A DNA stretch of 40,439 nucleotides from Arthrobacter frigidicola (GTDB lineage Bacteria > Actinomycetota > Actinomycetes > Actinomycetales > Micrococcaceae), in NCBI GenBank assembly GCA_003602285.1, contig QZVU01000011.1, positions 1-40,439 of the forward strand, in the 5' to 3' direction. How positions within the stretch are numbered: position 1 is the first letter of the stretch; each line of letters opens with the position of its first letter. Below are positions 16,432 to 24,612 of this stretch, piece after piece. The position numbers were made by a program, and so were the translations under genes. The notes beneath the pieces were generated by a model, which was not told where the DNA came from, searched no databases, and was given only the letters and a program-made list of their open reading frames with translations.

Positions 16432-16746
16432 GTGAAATTAGTTTTCATCCGGACTATGGCGGTGACGGCGAGCCTGCTGTTTGCCGGCCTGGCTGGTACC
16501 TGGTTCGCGATAAAGATTTACCAATCGTCTGCTGTCGACGCCCCCTTTTGGGCACAAACGATGATGGTCACCGTTGCAGCGCTTCTCTTCGCTCCATTTC
16601 TGGCCCTGATATTTCTAAGCTTGAAACCCGGCATTCTCTTCAAAGAGGAACCCTGGCGGGGCAGCGTAGCCGTCGCCGCGATGGCATTCCTTTGGTGTTG
16701 TTGCGCCCTGTATCTGTCCGTTTTCCTGGGGTTCAGCGGATTCTAG
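16432..16746 (+). CDS. Small membrane protein of unknown function
   Basis: A 104-residue protein with three hydrophobic segments (MAVTASLLFAGLAGTWFAI, MMVTVAALLFAPFLALIFL and VAVAAMAFLWCCCALYLSVF) and short loops. GTG at 16432 has GGGAG seven bases upstream, better than an in-frame GTG at 16396. A TAGCGT at 16390 could be its -10 box. It stands alone between the GNAT and DUF1349 genes. No family recognised. Confidence 0.65.
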   Translation: MKLVFIRTMAVTASLLFAGLAGTWFAIKIYQSSAVDAPFWAQTMMVTVAALLFAPFLALIFLSLKPGILFKEEPWRGSVAVAAMAFLWCCCALYLSVFLGFSGF

Positions 16747-16753
16747 CCCGATG

Positions 16754-16777
16754 CCACCGGTTACATTTGACCGGTGG
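16754..16777 (+). promoter_or_regulatory. Inverted repeat over -10 box and start codon of the DUF1349 gene
   Basis: A perfect 8-bp inverted repeat CCACCGGT/ACCGGTGG (16754-16761 and 16770-16777) flanks TACATT (16762-16767), which lies exactly six bases before the GTG start at 16774. The start codon itself is inside the right arm. A protein bound here would cover the -10 box and transcription start; the same bases could form a hairpin on the other strand. Confidence 0.5.
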
Positions 16778-17397
16778 ACGAGACCCGAAAACTGACACTT
16801 GACCCCCTGCCCTTTCCATTGACCGGTAGGGGGCCCCGTGCGCAGGTCCGTCCCGTGATTGGCGGGCGGGATGTGGTGCTTTCCGCCGATGCCGGAGCAG
16901 ATATGTTCCTGAACCCCGACGGGTCTTCACATACCTTCAATGCCGAACGGTTCGTCGCCGCAGTGACGGGAGATTTCCGCCTGAGCGCGTTTGTGAGCCC
17001 GGTCTACGTCAGCGACTTCGACTCCGGTGTCCTGATTGGGTACATCGATCCACTCAACTGGTTCAAGGTGTGCGCAGAGCTCGATACCAGTGGCACGACC
17101 CGTGTGGTTTCGGTTGTCACCCGGGACGGGGTATCCGATGACTGCGACAGCTGGCCCATCGATCGTTCAGGAACCTTCCTGCGGATCTCGCGCCTTGGGC
17201 GGGCGTTCGCCCTGCACGCCTCCGTCGACGGACTTCGGTGGAGCCTGGTCCGGTATTTCGCCATGGGGGACCCGGCACCCGCCGCCGTCGAGATTGGTTT
17301 CGCGGCCCAGTCGCCCTCGGGAGCAGGAACGACGGCGACGTTCAGCAGGATCTCCTTCGACACGCACAGGCTCACCGGGGTCCGGGACGGCTCGTGA
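16774..17397 (+). CDS. DUF1349 concanavalin-like domain protein
   Basis: A 207-residue protein of the DUF1349 (REE1-like) family. It has the expected series of beta strands: DMFLNPDGSSHTFNAERFVA, FRLSAFVSPVYVSDFDSGVLIGY, NWFKVCAELD and FLRISRLGRAFALHASVDG with WSLVRYF. The family is fold-defined and possibly carbohydrate-binding; the yeast relative is tied to enolase regulation. No signal peptide, so it is cytoplasmic. The start is GTG with an apparent leaderless promoter and no ribosome-binding site. The next gene starts 158 bases downstream. Confidence 0.82.
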   Translation: MDETRKLTLDPLPFPLTGRGPRAQVRPVIGGRDVVLSADAGADMFLNPDGSSHTFNAERFVAAVTGDFRLSAFVSPVYVSDFDSGVLIGYIDPLNWFKVCAELDTSGTTRVVSVVTRDGVSDDCDSWPIDRSGTFLRISRLGRAFALHASVDGLRWSLVRYFAMGDPAPAAVEIGFAAQSPSGAGTTATFSRISFDTHRLTGVRDGS

Positions 17398-17555
17398 CCA
17401 CACGGGGCGGTCTTGCGAACTGATTGCATAAAGATCATGATGCTCGGCATGGTCCCTGCCAGGAAACCGATCACAATGGAGACCTCCTGGGAGGCATCGT
17501 GTCCAATGATGGTCAGGGCGAGGGCGGACGGCCACGACAACAGACGGAGATACGG

Positions 17556-18227
17556 ATGACTGGAACGACAGTGGACGAGCTGATGGCCGAACTCGCCTCC
17601 CTCGAGGATCCCCGGATGCGCGCGGTGAACGAAAAGCACGGCGATGACCACGGGGTGAATCTCACCAAGCTGCGGGGCATCGCGAAGCGGCTGAAGACCC
17701 AGCCTGACCTGTCCCGCGGGCTGTGGGCTACGGGCGACACCGCCGCGCGCCTGCTGGCCCTCCTGATCTGCCGGCCGAAGGAGTTCGGGCACGATGAGTT
17801 GGACGCAATGCTGCGCGAGGCCGGCGCTCCAAAAGTGCAGGACTGGTTCGTCAACTACGTGGTCAAGGTCAGTCCGTACGCCGAGCAGCTCCGCGTCGCA
17901 TGGATCGACGACCCGGATCCGGTCGTCGCCAGCGCAGGATGGGCGCTTACGAGCGAGCGGGTGGTGAAGAAGCCGGAAGGGCTCGACCTGCCCGGGCTGC
18001 TCGACACAATCGAGGCTGAGATGAGAGACGCTCCCGACCGGCTGCAATGGGCGATGAACCACACCCTGGCGCAGATCGGTATCGCACACGGGAACCACCG
18101 AAGCCGCGCAATCTCCATCGGGGAGCGGCTCGAAGTGCTGAAGGACTACCCGACCCCGCCGAACTGCACCTCGCCCTTTGCCCCGATCTGGATCAACGAG
18201 ATCGTGAGCCGTCAATCGAGCCGGTGA
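17556..18227 (+). CDS. AlkD-like DNA alkylation repair protein
   Basis: A 223-residue all-helical HEAT-repeat protein resembling DNA alkylation repair enzymes, which remove alkylated bases such as N3-methyladenine. Segments that fit include MAELASLEDPRMRAVNEKHG, LRGIAKRLKTQPDLSRGLWA, DWFVNYVVKVSPYAEQLR and VVASAGWALTSERV. It is close to the shorter family members often seen in actinobacteria. I cannot assign the catalytic Asp and aromatic pair with certainty, so activity is inferred. ATG at 17556 has CGGAGA six bases upstream. It converges with the sugar dehydrogenase gene; a weak CCCGC/GCGGG hairpin (18271-18287) lies between. Confidence 0.8.
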   Translation: MTGTTVDELMAELASLEDPRMRAVNEKHGDDHGVNLTKLRGIAKRLKTQPDLSRGLWATGDTAARLLALLICRPKEFGHDELDAMLREAGAPKVQDWFVNYVVKVSPYAEQLRVAWIDDPDPVVASAGWALTSERVVKKPEGLDLPGLLDTIEAEMRDAPDRLQWAMNHTLAQIGIAHGNHRSRAISIGERLEVLKDYPTPPNCTSPFAPIWINEIVSRQSSR

Positions 18228-18289
18228 GACCAGGGCGCTCAAGCCCGGTCCGGTGATGTATGCGGATACCCCCGCGGCCGAAGCGGGCC

Positions 18290-19429
18290 TTAGGGCAGCA
18301 CCGGTGGAATACTGATCAGGCGGTCGTCGTCCGCGCCGGGACGGCCTCGCCCGTCGGTGTTGCTGGTGAGGATCCACAAGGTGTTCTGGGGTCCGGGAAT
18401 GACGTCGCGGATCCGACCGTATTCGCCGGCATAGAGTTCGGTTGACGTGCTGGTGTCCTCGACCGGCACTGCGCGAAGGACCCGCCCGCGGAGGTTCGCG
18501 ATGTAGATCATTCCGTTGAGATGGGTGATGCCGCTGGGGCTGGCCGTTTCCGGAGTCCACTGCTGCACGGGGTCGGTGAATTCCTCCGATCCCGCAATGC
18601 CTTCGACGATCGGCCATCCGTAGTTTGATCCGGGCGTGATGATGTTCAGTTCATCCCAGGTGTTCTGCCCGAACTCGGCCGCGTAGAGGGTGCCGGCGTC
18701 GTCCCAGGTGAGTCCCTGCGGGTTCCGGTGGCCGTAGCTGTAGACGAGGGACCCGGGGAATGGATTGTCCGCGGGGACACTCCCGTCCGCTTCCATCCGA
18801 AGAATCTTTCCGCCCAGGGAGGTGCGGTCCTGCGCGACATTCGGTCGGCCGGCATCTCCGGTGGTGGCATACAGCATGCCGTCGGGGCCGAAGGCGATGC
18901 GCCCGCCATCGTGGTTCCTCGCCGCCGGAATGCCGGTGAGGAGCGTTTCGGCTTCGCCAAGTTCCAATGCACCCGGGACCCCGGTGATGGGGAATCGTTG
19001 GATGCGGTTGCCGTCGGCCGCGGTCGAGTACACGTACAGTCGCCGCTCAGTGTCCACAGCCAGCCCCAGCAGGCCCCCCTCCCCCGTGCCCGTGACTCCC
19101 TCCATGGTCGCGGCGACGCGCTGCGCGCCGTCGGCGGCGACCTCGAGGATCCGGGAGCTGTCACGCTCACTGACCAGCGCCACCCCGTCCAGGAGGACTA
19201 CGGACCAAGGCGCTTCAAGCCCCTCAGCGACGACCCGGGGACCGTCCGGGCCTGTTGTCTGACCAGGCTCCGCCGGCGTGGCAGGCGCGGGCGAGGCCGA
19301 CGACGTGGGGGCGGCAGGTCCGGCGGTGGCGGCGGGAGCGGGGCTGTCCCCTGCACCGGCGCAGGAGGTCAGGAGCACCGCCGTCGTGAGACAGACGACG
19401 AGCCGGGTTGCCGCGTCCATGATTTTCAT
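18290..19429 (-). CDS. PQQ-type glucose/sorbosone dehydrogenase-like lipoprotein
   Basis: A 379-residue beta-propeller protein of the soluble glucose/sorbosone dehydrogenase family. The signal peptide ends in the lipobox LLTSC, so it is membrane-tethered outside the cell. A Pro/Ala/Thr-rich linker follows. The propeller part shows GLEAPWSVVLLDGVALVSER, GEGGLLGLAVD, RNHDGGRIAFGPDGMLYATTGDAG and YSYGHRNPQGLTWD, which hold the His, Asp and Arg residues that bind PQQ and sugar. AGGAG lies four bases before the ATG. It would oxidise an aldose if PQQ is available; some relatives lack that cofactor. Confidence 0.88.
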   Translation of the reverse strand: MKIMDAATRLVVCLTTAVLLTSCAGAGDSPAPAATAGPAAPTSSASPAPATPAEPGQTTGPDGPRVVAEGLEAPWSVVLLDGVALVSERDSSRILEVAADGAQRVAATMEGVTGTGEGGLLGLAVDTERRLYVYSTAADGNRIQRFPITGVPGALELGEAETLLTGIPAARNHDGGRIAFGPDGMLYATTGDAGRPNVAQDRTSLGGKILRMEADGSVPADNPFPGSLVYSYGHRNPQGLTWDDAGTLYAAEFGQNTWDELNIITPGSNYGWPIVEGIAGSEEFTDPVQQWTPETASPSGITHLNGMIYIANLRGRVLRAVPVEDTSTSTELYAGEYGRIRDVIPGPQNTLWILTSNTDGRGRPGADDDRLISIPPVLP

Positions 19430-19529
19430 GCTGCTCCTGCGCCTGCGGTATCGGTGATCGAATCATCCCGGTGAAGCCGGCAGGGAGCGGCCGGCCCGAG
19501 AGCCGGATGACCGCCCGTGTGGCCGTGCC

Positions 19530-20243
19530 TTACGACCGCGCCGGGAGCACGCACAGCTCATTACCCGATGGATCGGCGTAGATCCGCCACGGCAGGTCAC
19601 CCCAGCCCGGATGGAGTTCCCGGCCGCCGCGCTTCGCGATACCTGCCGCGACCTCATCCGGATCATTTCCGTCCTCCAGCCGAATGTCGAGGTGAAGCCG
19701 GTTCTTCTCGGCTCCCTTCGGAAGTACTTCGGGGCACAGCTCGAGGAGAGGTCCCCGCAGCGAGGGGTGGCGGAGGGACGTGCCGGGACCTCGGGTCCAA
19801 CCGGTCAGCCAGGACCAAAACTCAAGGTCGCGGTTCGGATCGGAGGAGTCCAGCGGGAGCCCTGCAATCGGCCCAGTGCCGACATACGCATCACGGTCCT
19901 CCATGACGCAACAGGGATTACCCTCGGGGTCGGCAAGTACCACCCACGGCACGTCACCCTGGCCGATGTCCAGGTGCCGTGCACCGAGCGCGAGCAGCCG
20001 ATCGACCTCGTCGGCCTGACGCGCTCCACCGGCGAGGTCAACGTGGAGCCGGGCAGTTGAATCGGAATGAGGTTCGGCGACGCGCTGGAAGCACAGGTCG
20101 AGCACCGGTCCGCCCTCGACCGCCAGCCGCGTCTCGAAAGCGTCAGATCCGTCGGTGAGCCGCTCGCCGCCGATCACCGCTTCCCAGAACCGGCCCAGCC
20201 GCTGCGGTTCGGCGGCGTCGAAGACGAGGTTTTCCAAATACAT
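19530..20243 (-). CDS. Two-domain VOC (glyoxalase-like) protein
   Basis: A 237-residue protein made of two glyoxalase/bleomycin-resistance folds. The first half runs from MYLENLVFDAAEPQRLGRFW to PWVVLADPEGNPCCVME. The second runs from SSDPNRDLEFWSWLTGWT to LPWRIYADPSGNELCVL. Each half ends in the typical DPxGN(E/P)xCV turn. Actinobacteria carry many such proteins, mostly of unknown substrate. ATG at 20243 is seven bases after TACGGT and lacks a ribosome-binding site, so the transcript may be leaderless. A small inverted repeat (19476-19495, GCCGGC arms) follows the stop. Confidence 0.85.
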   Translation of the reverse strand: MYLENLVFDAAEPQRLGRFWEAVIGGERLTDGSDAFETRLAVEGGPVLDLCFQRVAEPHSDSTARLHVDLAGGARQADEVDRLLALGARHLDIGQGDVPWVVLADPEGNPCCVMEDRDAYVGTGPIAGLPLDSSDPNRDLEFWSWLTGWTRGPGTSLRHPSLRGPLLELCPEVLPKGAEKNRLHLDIRLEDGNDPDEVAAGIAKRGGRELHPGWGDLPWRIYADPSGNELCVLPARS

Positions 20244-20446
20244 AATCCACACCGTAAACCCGCAGGTGATGGTGCCTCAAGCCATCAGGCATCGCATCCG
20301 CGCACGCCTTCGGACAATTGGCGACGGCGCTGGAACCGTACCTGGTGGGGTCGACCGGTCATTGCTCACTCAATCCTGCGGTCGGCGAGCGCTGTCTGCG
20401 CGCCAGGACCGACGGAAGGCCGGCTCAAGCTGGAGCATCGTGAAAG

Positions 20447-21292
20447 TCACGGCTTCCGCGCAATGACGGTAAACGTGCACGGCACGAGGTCGCGCTCGGC
20501 TATTGGCCAGGCGAAACCACCGGGAACCTGGACCATGCGGGGAGAGAATTTCCACGGCAGCGATGTGCCCTCGTCAACACGAAGAATCTGAAGGCCCGCC
20601 CCAATGAGGGAGTTGATGATTTCGGACAAGGGATGCGCCCACTGATACGTCCGCTGGTGATCCACTCTGCCGTCTCCGGCATAGGTGGTCGCGTCGTCCC
20701 AGAGCTGCGCCTCGCCGTCGCCGAAATACGGGTAGCGAAGCTGCAGCCCTTCGGCGTGCTCGTCGATGGAGTAGAGAGCAGGGTGCCCGTCCCGAATGTA
20801 GAACAAGCCTCCATCCCGTAGGAGCGCTGCCACCTGGCTCGCCCAGCGGTCCAGATCCGGCAACCAGTTGATGGTTCCAATGCTGGTGTAGACGAGGTCG
20901 AAGTCTCCGGCCACAGCGGCACGGGACTCGAGTACATCACTTTCGACCCACGTCGCATCAATGCCGAGCCGATCCGCCAGACGGGCTGCAGATTGCAGGG
21001 CTGCCGGGGAGAAGTCCACGCCGGTGACCCGGGCACCTGCCCTTGCCAGCGAGAGCGAGTCAGTACCGATATGGCACTGCAGATGGCACACGTCCAGGCC
21101 GGAGACCGTTCCACCCGGCAGGATGGGTGCGAGCGCGGCCAGGTCCGTGCACACGACCGCGGTCACATGGCGGGGATCATCCAACTGCTCAATCCCGTAT
21201 GCCTCTTCGTGCAGGGGCACCCGGTCCTCCCAGTTGGCACGGTTGCTTTCGCGTGCAGCGGCCCAGTCGATCGCAATCCGGCTCGTATCCAT
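20447..21292 (-). CDS. Class I SAM-dependent methyltransferase
   Basis: A 281-residue methyltransferase. SAM-binding motif I is seen as VSGLDVCHLQCHIGTDSLSL, followed by ARVTGVDFSPAALQSA (motif II) and DLVYTSIGTINWLPDLDRWA (motif IV region). It resembles the proteins with a GLxVLHLQCHxGxD motif often annotated simply as class I methyltransferases. The substrate is unknown. The ATG lies six bases after TAGACT on the minus strand and has no ribosome-binding site. The 203-base gap to the VOC gene holds no visible gene. Confidence 0.88.
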   Translation of the reverse strand: MDTSRIAIDWAAARESNRANWEDRVPLHEEAYGIEQLDDPRHVTAVVCTDLAALAPILPGGTVSGLDVCHLQCHIGTDSLSLARAGARVTGVDFSPAALQSAARLADRLGIDATWVESDVLESRAAVAGDFDLVYTSIGTINWLPDLDRWASQVAALLRDGGLFYIRDGHPALYSIDEHAEGLQLRYPYFGDGEAQLWDDATTYAGDGRVDHQRTYQWAHPLSEIINSLIGAGLQILRVDEGTSLPWKFSPRMVQVPGGFAWPIAERDLVPCTFTVIARKP

Positions 21293-21298
21293 TCCGCG

Positions 21299-21304
21299 AG
21301 TCTA
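21299..21304 (-). promoter_or_regulatory. Leaderless -10 box of the methyltransferase gene
   Basis: On the minus strand TAGACT is followed by six bases (CGCGGA) and then the ATG. This spacing places the transcription start at or next to the A of ATG. An identical hexamer and spacing occur before the genes at 31447 and 37661. Confidence 0.55.
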
Positions 21305-21331
21305 TGCAGAGGACAGCCAGCCCCCCTGCAA

Positions 21332-21535
21332 ATGCGAGTCATCCTTCACCCCCGTGATGATTCCCTGTCTGACCCGCCGATCGGCAAGATGCTGACGGCC
21401 GGGGTAGTGAATGATCTTGAAGCGCTGGGACTGAGTCGGATCCTGTTGTCCACTGGTGACGCTCACGGGCTCTACGCCCAGTTCGGCTGCACCGCGCTTG
21501 CCGACCCGACCAGACTGATGGCCCGTTCCCGATAG
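21332..21535 (+). pseudogene. C-terminal remnant of a GNAT acetyltransferase
   Basis: The frame ending at TAG 21533-21535 encodes KMLTAGVVNDLEALGLSRIL followed by LSTGDAHGLYAQFGC and LADPTRLMARSR. This is the end of a GNAT protein of the type with a DAHGLYxKFGF motif. The N-terminal half, including most of the acetyl-CoA loop, is missing: upstream residues from the ATG at 21332 do not resemble the family. It sits between the methyltransferase start and a small membrane protein, with no promoter. It is a decayed gene fragment. Confidence 0.65.
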
Positions 21536-21607
21536 CGCTCGGCCTACGCGCACCACGCGGTTCCCGCCGCGATCTTGACTGTCGCAGCGGCCGAGTCCGG
21601 CGAAATG

Positions 21608-21613
21608 TAGTCT
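21608..21613 (+). promoter_or_regulatory. Leaderless -10 box of the small membrane gene at 21620
   Basis: TAGTCT followed by six bases (CCAGGG) and the ATG at 21620. There is no separate ribosome-binding site at normal spacing, which supports a leaderless transcript. Confidence 0.5.
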
Positions 21614-21619
21614 CCAGGG

Positions 21620-21856
21620 ATGAGGGAGCCCAACCGACGTAAGCGGAACTGGAACATCACCGGCCGCGAACTGACCACAGGGCGCCTGCTTCTTCTGGTC
21701 TTCCCTCCGCCGATCGCCCTGCTGGTGGACGCCGTCTTCGGCCCGGTACCGGCCGTGGCTGCGGGCACCTTGTTCTACCTGGGCATCATTTGGTTCGTGG
21801 TCACTGTTCCGAGAAAGGACCGGGACAGTGACCGCGGGGGCCCCGAAGATTCTTAG
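21620..21856 (+). CDS. Small two-helix membrane protein
   Basis: A 78-residue protein with a basic N terminus (MREPNRRKRNWNITGREL), two hydrophobic segments (LLLLVFPPPIALLVDAVFG and VAAGTLFYLGIIWFVVTV) and a charged C-terminal tail (RKDRDSDRGGPEDS). No family recognised. ATG at 21620 has a TAGTCT -10 box with leaderless spacing. It is followed after 119 bases by another small membrane gene with the same promoter layout. Confidence 0.65.
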   Translation: MREPNRRKRNWNITGRELTTGRLLLLVFPPPIALLVDAVFGPVPAVAAGTLFYLGIIWFVVTVPRKDRDSDRGGPEDS

Positions 21857-21963
21857 TCGCCCGTGCCCAGGTCCGGGCCCGCCGCGGTAGCCGTTGCGCC
21901 GGCCTCAGCCGAAACACAGCGGGCCGCAGTCCATCGGCTCCCCATGGGCGACCGGGTTTCGTC

Positions 21964-21969
21964 TAGGCT
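21964..21969 (+). promoter_or_regulatory. Leaderless -10 box of the gene at 21976
   Basis: TAGGCT followed by six bases (CACCGA) and then ATG. It has the same arrangement as the gene just upstream. Confidence 0.5.
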
Positions 21970-21975
21970 CACCGA

Positions 21976-22545
21976 ATGAACGCCGACGCCACCCTGCTGC
22001 CTCCGCGCATCTGGGAGAAGCTGTGGGTGTCCTCGCCTTACTGGTTTGGCGCCGCTGTCTTTTTTCCTTGGACGATGCTCCGAGACGAGCTGGGCTGGGG
22101 GTCCGCAGCGGCGGTTGCCCTGGTGCCGGCCATGGTTGCGGCCCTGCTGGCGCGCAGGGCCGGACGGAAGCAGCGGCTTCGCCGGATCGAGGCCAATATT
22201 GCCCGGGGAGTCATTGAAGCGGTCGTTCGCTACCCCGACGAGGCAGGGGCAGCTCCGAACAGTGGCTGGAGAGCGGGGTGCCTCGCCCTCACCGATTCGG
22301 GGTTCAGGTTTCAGCAGTTGCGGGGACGGACCAGTGGACCAGTCGGCGCACCGCTGCAGATTCGTCATCCGCGACCGCTTGGGGCTCGGCCGCTCCGGCA
22401 GCGGGAGGCACCCGAACTCGAGCAGGGGTTCCAGGCGGTGGGTTTCACGGTTGGTCAGCGCCCTTTCGAGGTGGCCGGTGACCCGCTGTATCTGCGCGGG
22501 CTCGGCCTCCGAGGCGACGTGGACGTCGACGACGCCCCTCCGTAG
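21976..22545 (+). CDS. Membrane-associated protein of unknown function
   Basis: A 189-residue protein. The first 65 residues hold two hydrophobic segments (SSPYWFGAAVFFPWTMLRD and GSAAAVALVPAMVAALLARR), then a basic stretch (RRAGRKQRLRR) and a soluble domain with GCLALTDSGFRFQQLRGRT and QGFQAVGFTVGQRPFEVAGD. The acidic ending DVDVDDAPP is unusual. The segment around residues 120-140 (RHPRPLGARPLRQREAPE) is of low quality, which raises the chance of a local frame disturbance, although the frame stays open to a stop at 22543-22545. I recognise no family. Confidence 0.6.
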   Translation: MNADATLLPPRIWEKLWVSSPYWFGAAVFFPWTMLRDELGWGSAAAVALVPAMVAALLARRAGRKQRLRRIEANIARGVIEAVVRYPDEAGAAPNSGWRAGCLALTDSGFRFQQLRGRTSGPVGAPLQIRHPRPLGARPLRQREAPELEQGFQAVGFTVGQRPFEVAGDPLYLRGLGLRGDVDVDDAPP

Positions 22546-22599
22546 AACCATGCGTCATCCCGGCCCAGCAGCGGGTGCCGATCAACCAGCGGATCGAAC

Positions 22600-23790
22600 T
22601 CAGCGGTTAAGGGTCTCGAGAATGCCCACAGCCGTGCCTGGCCCCTCCTCAGCTGCCATGGCGCGTGCCGCGCGCTGCGCCGCTGGGCGGTACTCCCCCA
22701 CCCGGGACAGTGCCGCCGCAAGGCGGCCCGAGGTAAGCGCCCGCTGTCGAATGGGCGGAGGGCCGAGCCCGCGTTCATGCACCCGGGCCCCCCAAAAGGG
22801 CTGGTCTGCGATAAACGGCACGATGACCGACACGGTTCCGGCTGCCAGAGCAGCCTGAACGGTCCCGATCCCGCCGTGGTGCACCGCAGCCCCCGCCAGG
22901 GGCAGGACCAGGTCATGGGCGACGGAATCGGTCACGAGCACATCCTCTCCGAGCACCTCAGGGGGAACGGACAGGCCGCCAAGACCGGTAGCTATAAGGG
23001 AACGCGCACCGGCGCTGCGGATACCGCCCACCACCTCCCGTGCCCGGGCCACTGGATCCCCGGCAGCCATTGAACCAAAACCGGCATAGACAAAGTCCCC
23101 ACCTCCAATGAATTCGGCGACGTGGCCGGGGAGGACTCCTGTCGCCGGCGGTCGCCACGGTCCGGTGAGGTGAACAGTGGCCGGCCAGTCCGCAGGGCGC
23201 TGCAGGATCGCCGGGCTGATAGGCATCAGCGTCGCCGCCGCCGGCGCAGCGCGGCCGCCACGGTTGCCGACAAGCTTCGCCACCTCGGCCAGATCCCGGC
23301 GGAACATGGCAGCACCCCCGGCAGCCGCCCGGTACGTGAACCGGTTGAGCGGGCCCAGGTCCCGGCTGATGGTTCCGGCGGCGGGGAACGCGCGCGTTGG
23401 GGTCAGCACCGGCACCAGCTCCACCCATACGAAGGGAATCCCGAGCGCCTCGGCAGCCAGCGGCGCCGAAAGAATCTTCGGGTGCGCCACCAGCACGTCA
23501 GGGGAATACTCAAGGGCCGCTTTCGCCGACTCGATCATGACGCGGCGCATGGCCGGGCGCACCACCGTGCGGTACGAGCGAAGCGCGGCACCAAGGGTAA
23601 CGCCCTGGTGCTCGATCCACTGGCTGTAATCGACACCCAGGCTGGCGACGTCGATGCCCGCGGTATCCACACCGGAATTGTCAGGAATTACAAGGCGCAC
23701 CTCATGCCCTGCCCGCAGGGCCCGACGGGCGAGCACTGCGAAGGGATCGACGTCGCCCCGCGTCCCCGCCGTCACCAGCAAAATTCTCAC
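22600..23790 (-). CDS. Family 1 glycosyltransferase (MGT/sterol-glucosyltransferase-like)
   Basis: A 396-residue GT-B enzyme that should move a sugar from a UDP- or dTDP-sugar onto a small hydrophobic acceptor. The N-terminal part opens with MRILLVTAGTRGDVDPFAVL, the pattern of sterol and macrolide glycosyltransferases. The donor site shows HHGGIGTVQAALAAG (HHGG at 304-307) and IVPFIADQPFWGARV. The start is GTG with AAGGGG five bases upstream. It stands alone and points away from the SnoaL-like gene. A role in glycosylating a lipid or in inactivating an antibiotic is possible. Confidence 0.88.
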   Translation of the reverse strand: MRILLVTAGTRGDVDPFAVLARRALRAGHEVRLVIPDNSGVDTAGIDVASLGVDYSQWIEHQGVTLGAALRSYRTVVRPAMRRVMIESAKAALEYSPDVLVAHPKILSAPLAAEALGIPFVWVELVPVLTPTRAFPAAGTISRDLGPLNRFTYRAAAGGAAMFRRDLAEVAKLVGNRGGRAAPAAATLMPISPAILQRPADWPATVHLTGPWRPPATGVLPGHVAEFIGGGDFVYAGFGSMAAGDPVARAREVVGGIRSAGARSLIATGLGGLSVPPEVLGEDVLVTDSVAHDLVLPLAGAAVHHGGIGTVQAALAAGTVSVIVPFIADQPFWGARVHERGLGPPPIRQRALTSGRLAAALSRVGEYRPAAQRAARAMAAEEGPGTAVGILETLNR

Positions 23791-24013
23791 TGCGTCCCCT
23801 TGAAGATCCTCGAACCACCCCTCAGCTGAATGGGTCGACCGATTGCAGCCCGATTTCCCCGTTACCTAAGCATTCCGCTCCTCATCGTGGGACGGCAAGG
23901 ATCAGCGGGCGAGTGGATGCTGTCTAAAACCGTAGCCTGCACCGCCGAAGAGGGGGTTAAATGGGACGAAAATCCGGGCCAAGTGCCCTCGGAGGACGTG
24001 GGAGGGCGGCGCG

Positions 24014-24379
24014 ATGCAGATGACCCAGGAGACGGTGGCCAGAGCGTTCTCGGGTCACCGGTTCGAGGACGCCCTTCCCCGACTGGATGATGACGTTCTG
24101 TGGGAACTCGTCGGAGGTGAAGAGGTCCGTGGCAAGCCCGCGGTGGTCCGCATCTGTGAATCCCTCGCCGAGGACCTCACGGACGTGCAGACCGACTTCG
24201 AGCAGTTCAGGGTGATCACCGCCGGCGAATCAGTCATCGTGGACAGCGTCGCCCGGTACGCCGGTGCCGACGGCAGCCTGACCCGCGTAGCCTCCTGCGA
24301 CATCTACGACTTCGTCGACGCTCGGGTGGCAAAAATCCGCTCCTACAACGTGGAACTGACCCCCGGCAGCCCCGCCTGA
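24014..24379 (+). CDS. SnoaL/NTF2-like protein
   Basis: A 121-residue cone-shaped alpha+beta fold protein. ALPRLDDDVLWELVGGEEVR is followed by a helix, VIVDSVARYAGADGSLTRVAS and CDIYDFVDARVAKIRSYNVE. These match the last strands of SnoaL-like proteins. Some are isomerases or hydrolases; most small ones are unknown. ATG at 24014 has GGAGG eight bases upstream. It converges with the small membrane gene 11 bases downstream. The 223 bases before it, shared with the glycosyltransferase start, show no gene. Confidence 0.8.
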   Translation: MQMTQETVARAFSGHRFEDALPRLDDDVLWELVGGEEVRGKPAVVRICESLAEDLTDVQTDFEQFRVITAGESVIVDSVARYAGADGSLTRVASCDIYDFVDARVAKIRSYNVELTPGSPA

Positions 24380-24390
24380 CCGGAGCTCGA

Positions 24391-24612
24391 TCAGGAGGGC
24401 ACGTCGGGGTGGATGCTGCGGGTTTCGCTGCGTTCCCCCCGGGAGCGCGTCCAGCCCGGTGCATCGACCTTCGGCAGCACCTTCACGATGGCCAGCGCTG
24501 CGTACATGACGGTATTGATGGCCACGAACGTGGCCAGGACGGCGAACAGTTCGGTCTGCAGGAGCGATTCGGGGAAGACAAGCCCGTTGGGAACGCGCAG
24601 TGCACCAATCAC
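24391..24612 (-). CDS. Small membrane partner coupled to the processive GT2
   Basis: A 73-residue protein with one or two hydrophobic segments (ESLLQTELFAVLATFVAINT and VMYAALAIVKVL) and a charged C-terminal tail (WTRSRGERSETR). Its ATG overlaps the stop of the upstream glycosyltransferase by four bases (ATGA), so translation is coupled. No family is recognised. The arrangement is like IcaA/IcaD and PgaC/PgaD, where a small membrane protein is needed for the activity of a processive beta-glycosyltransferase; this is an inference from position and topology only. Confidence 0.7.
   Translation of the reverse strand: MIGALRVPNGLVFPESLLQTELFAVLATFVAINTVMYAALAIVKVLPKVDAPGWTRSRGERSETRSIHPDVPS

Noticed and set aside
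17004-18617. Long minus-strand open frame (about 537 codons) opposite the DUF1349 and AlkD-like genes
   Set aside because: It is antisense to two recognisable genes, has no domain, and its residue makeup (Arg, His, Pro, Ser) is typical of chance open frames in GC-rich DNA.
22330-22450. Possible frameshift inside the membrane protein at 21976-22545
   Set aside because: The middle segment is of poor quality, but the original frame remains open and the C-terminal part (FTVGQRPFEVAGDPLYLRGL) reads well in it. No other frame gives a better continuation.
23122-23829. Plus-strand open frame opposite the GT1 gene
   Set aside because: Arg/Gly/His-rich shadow of a well-supported glycosyltransferase.
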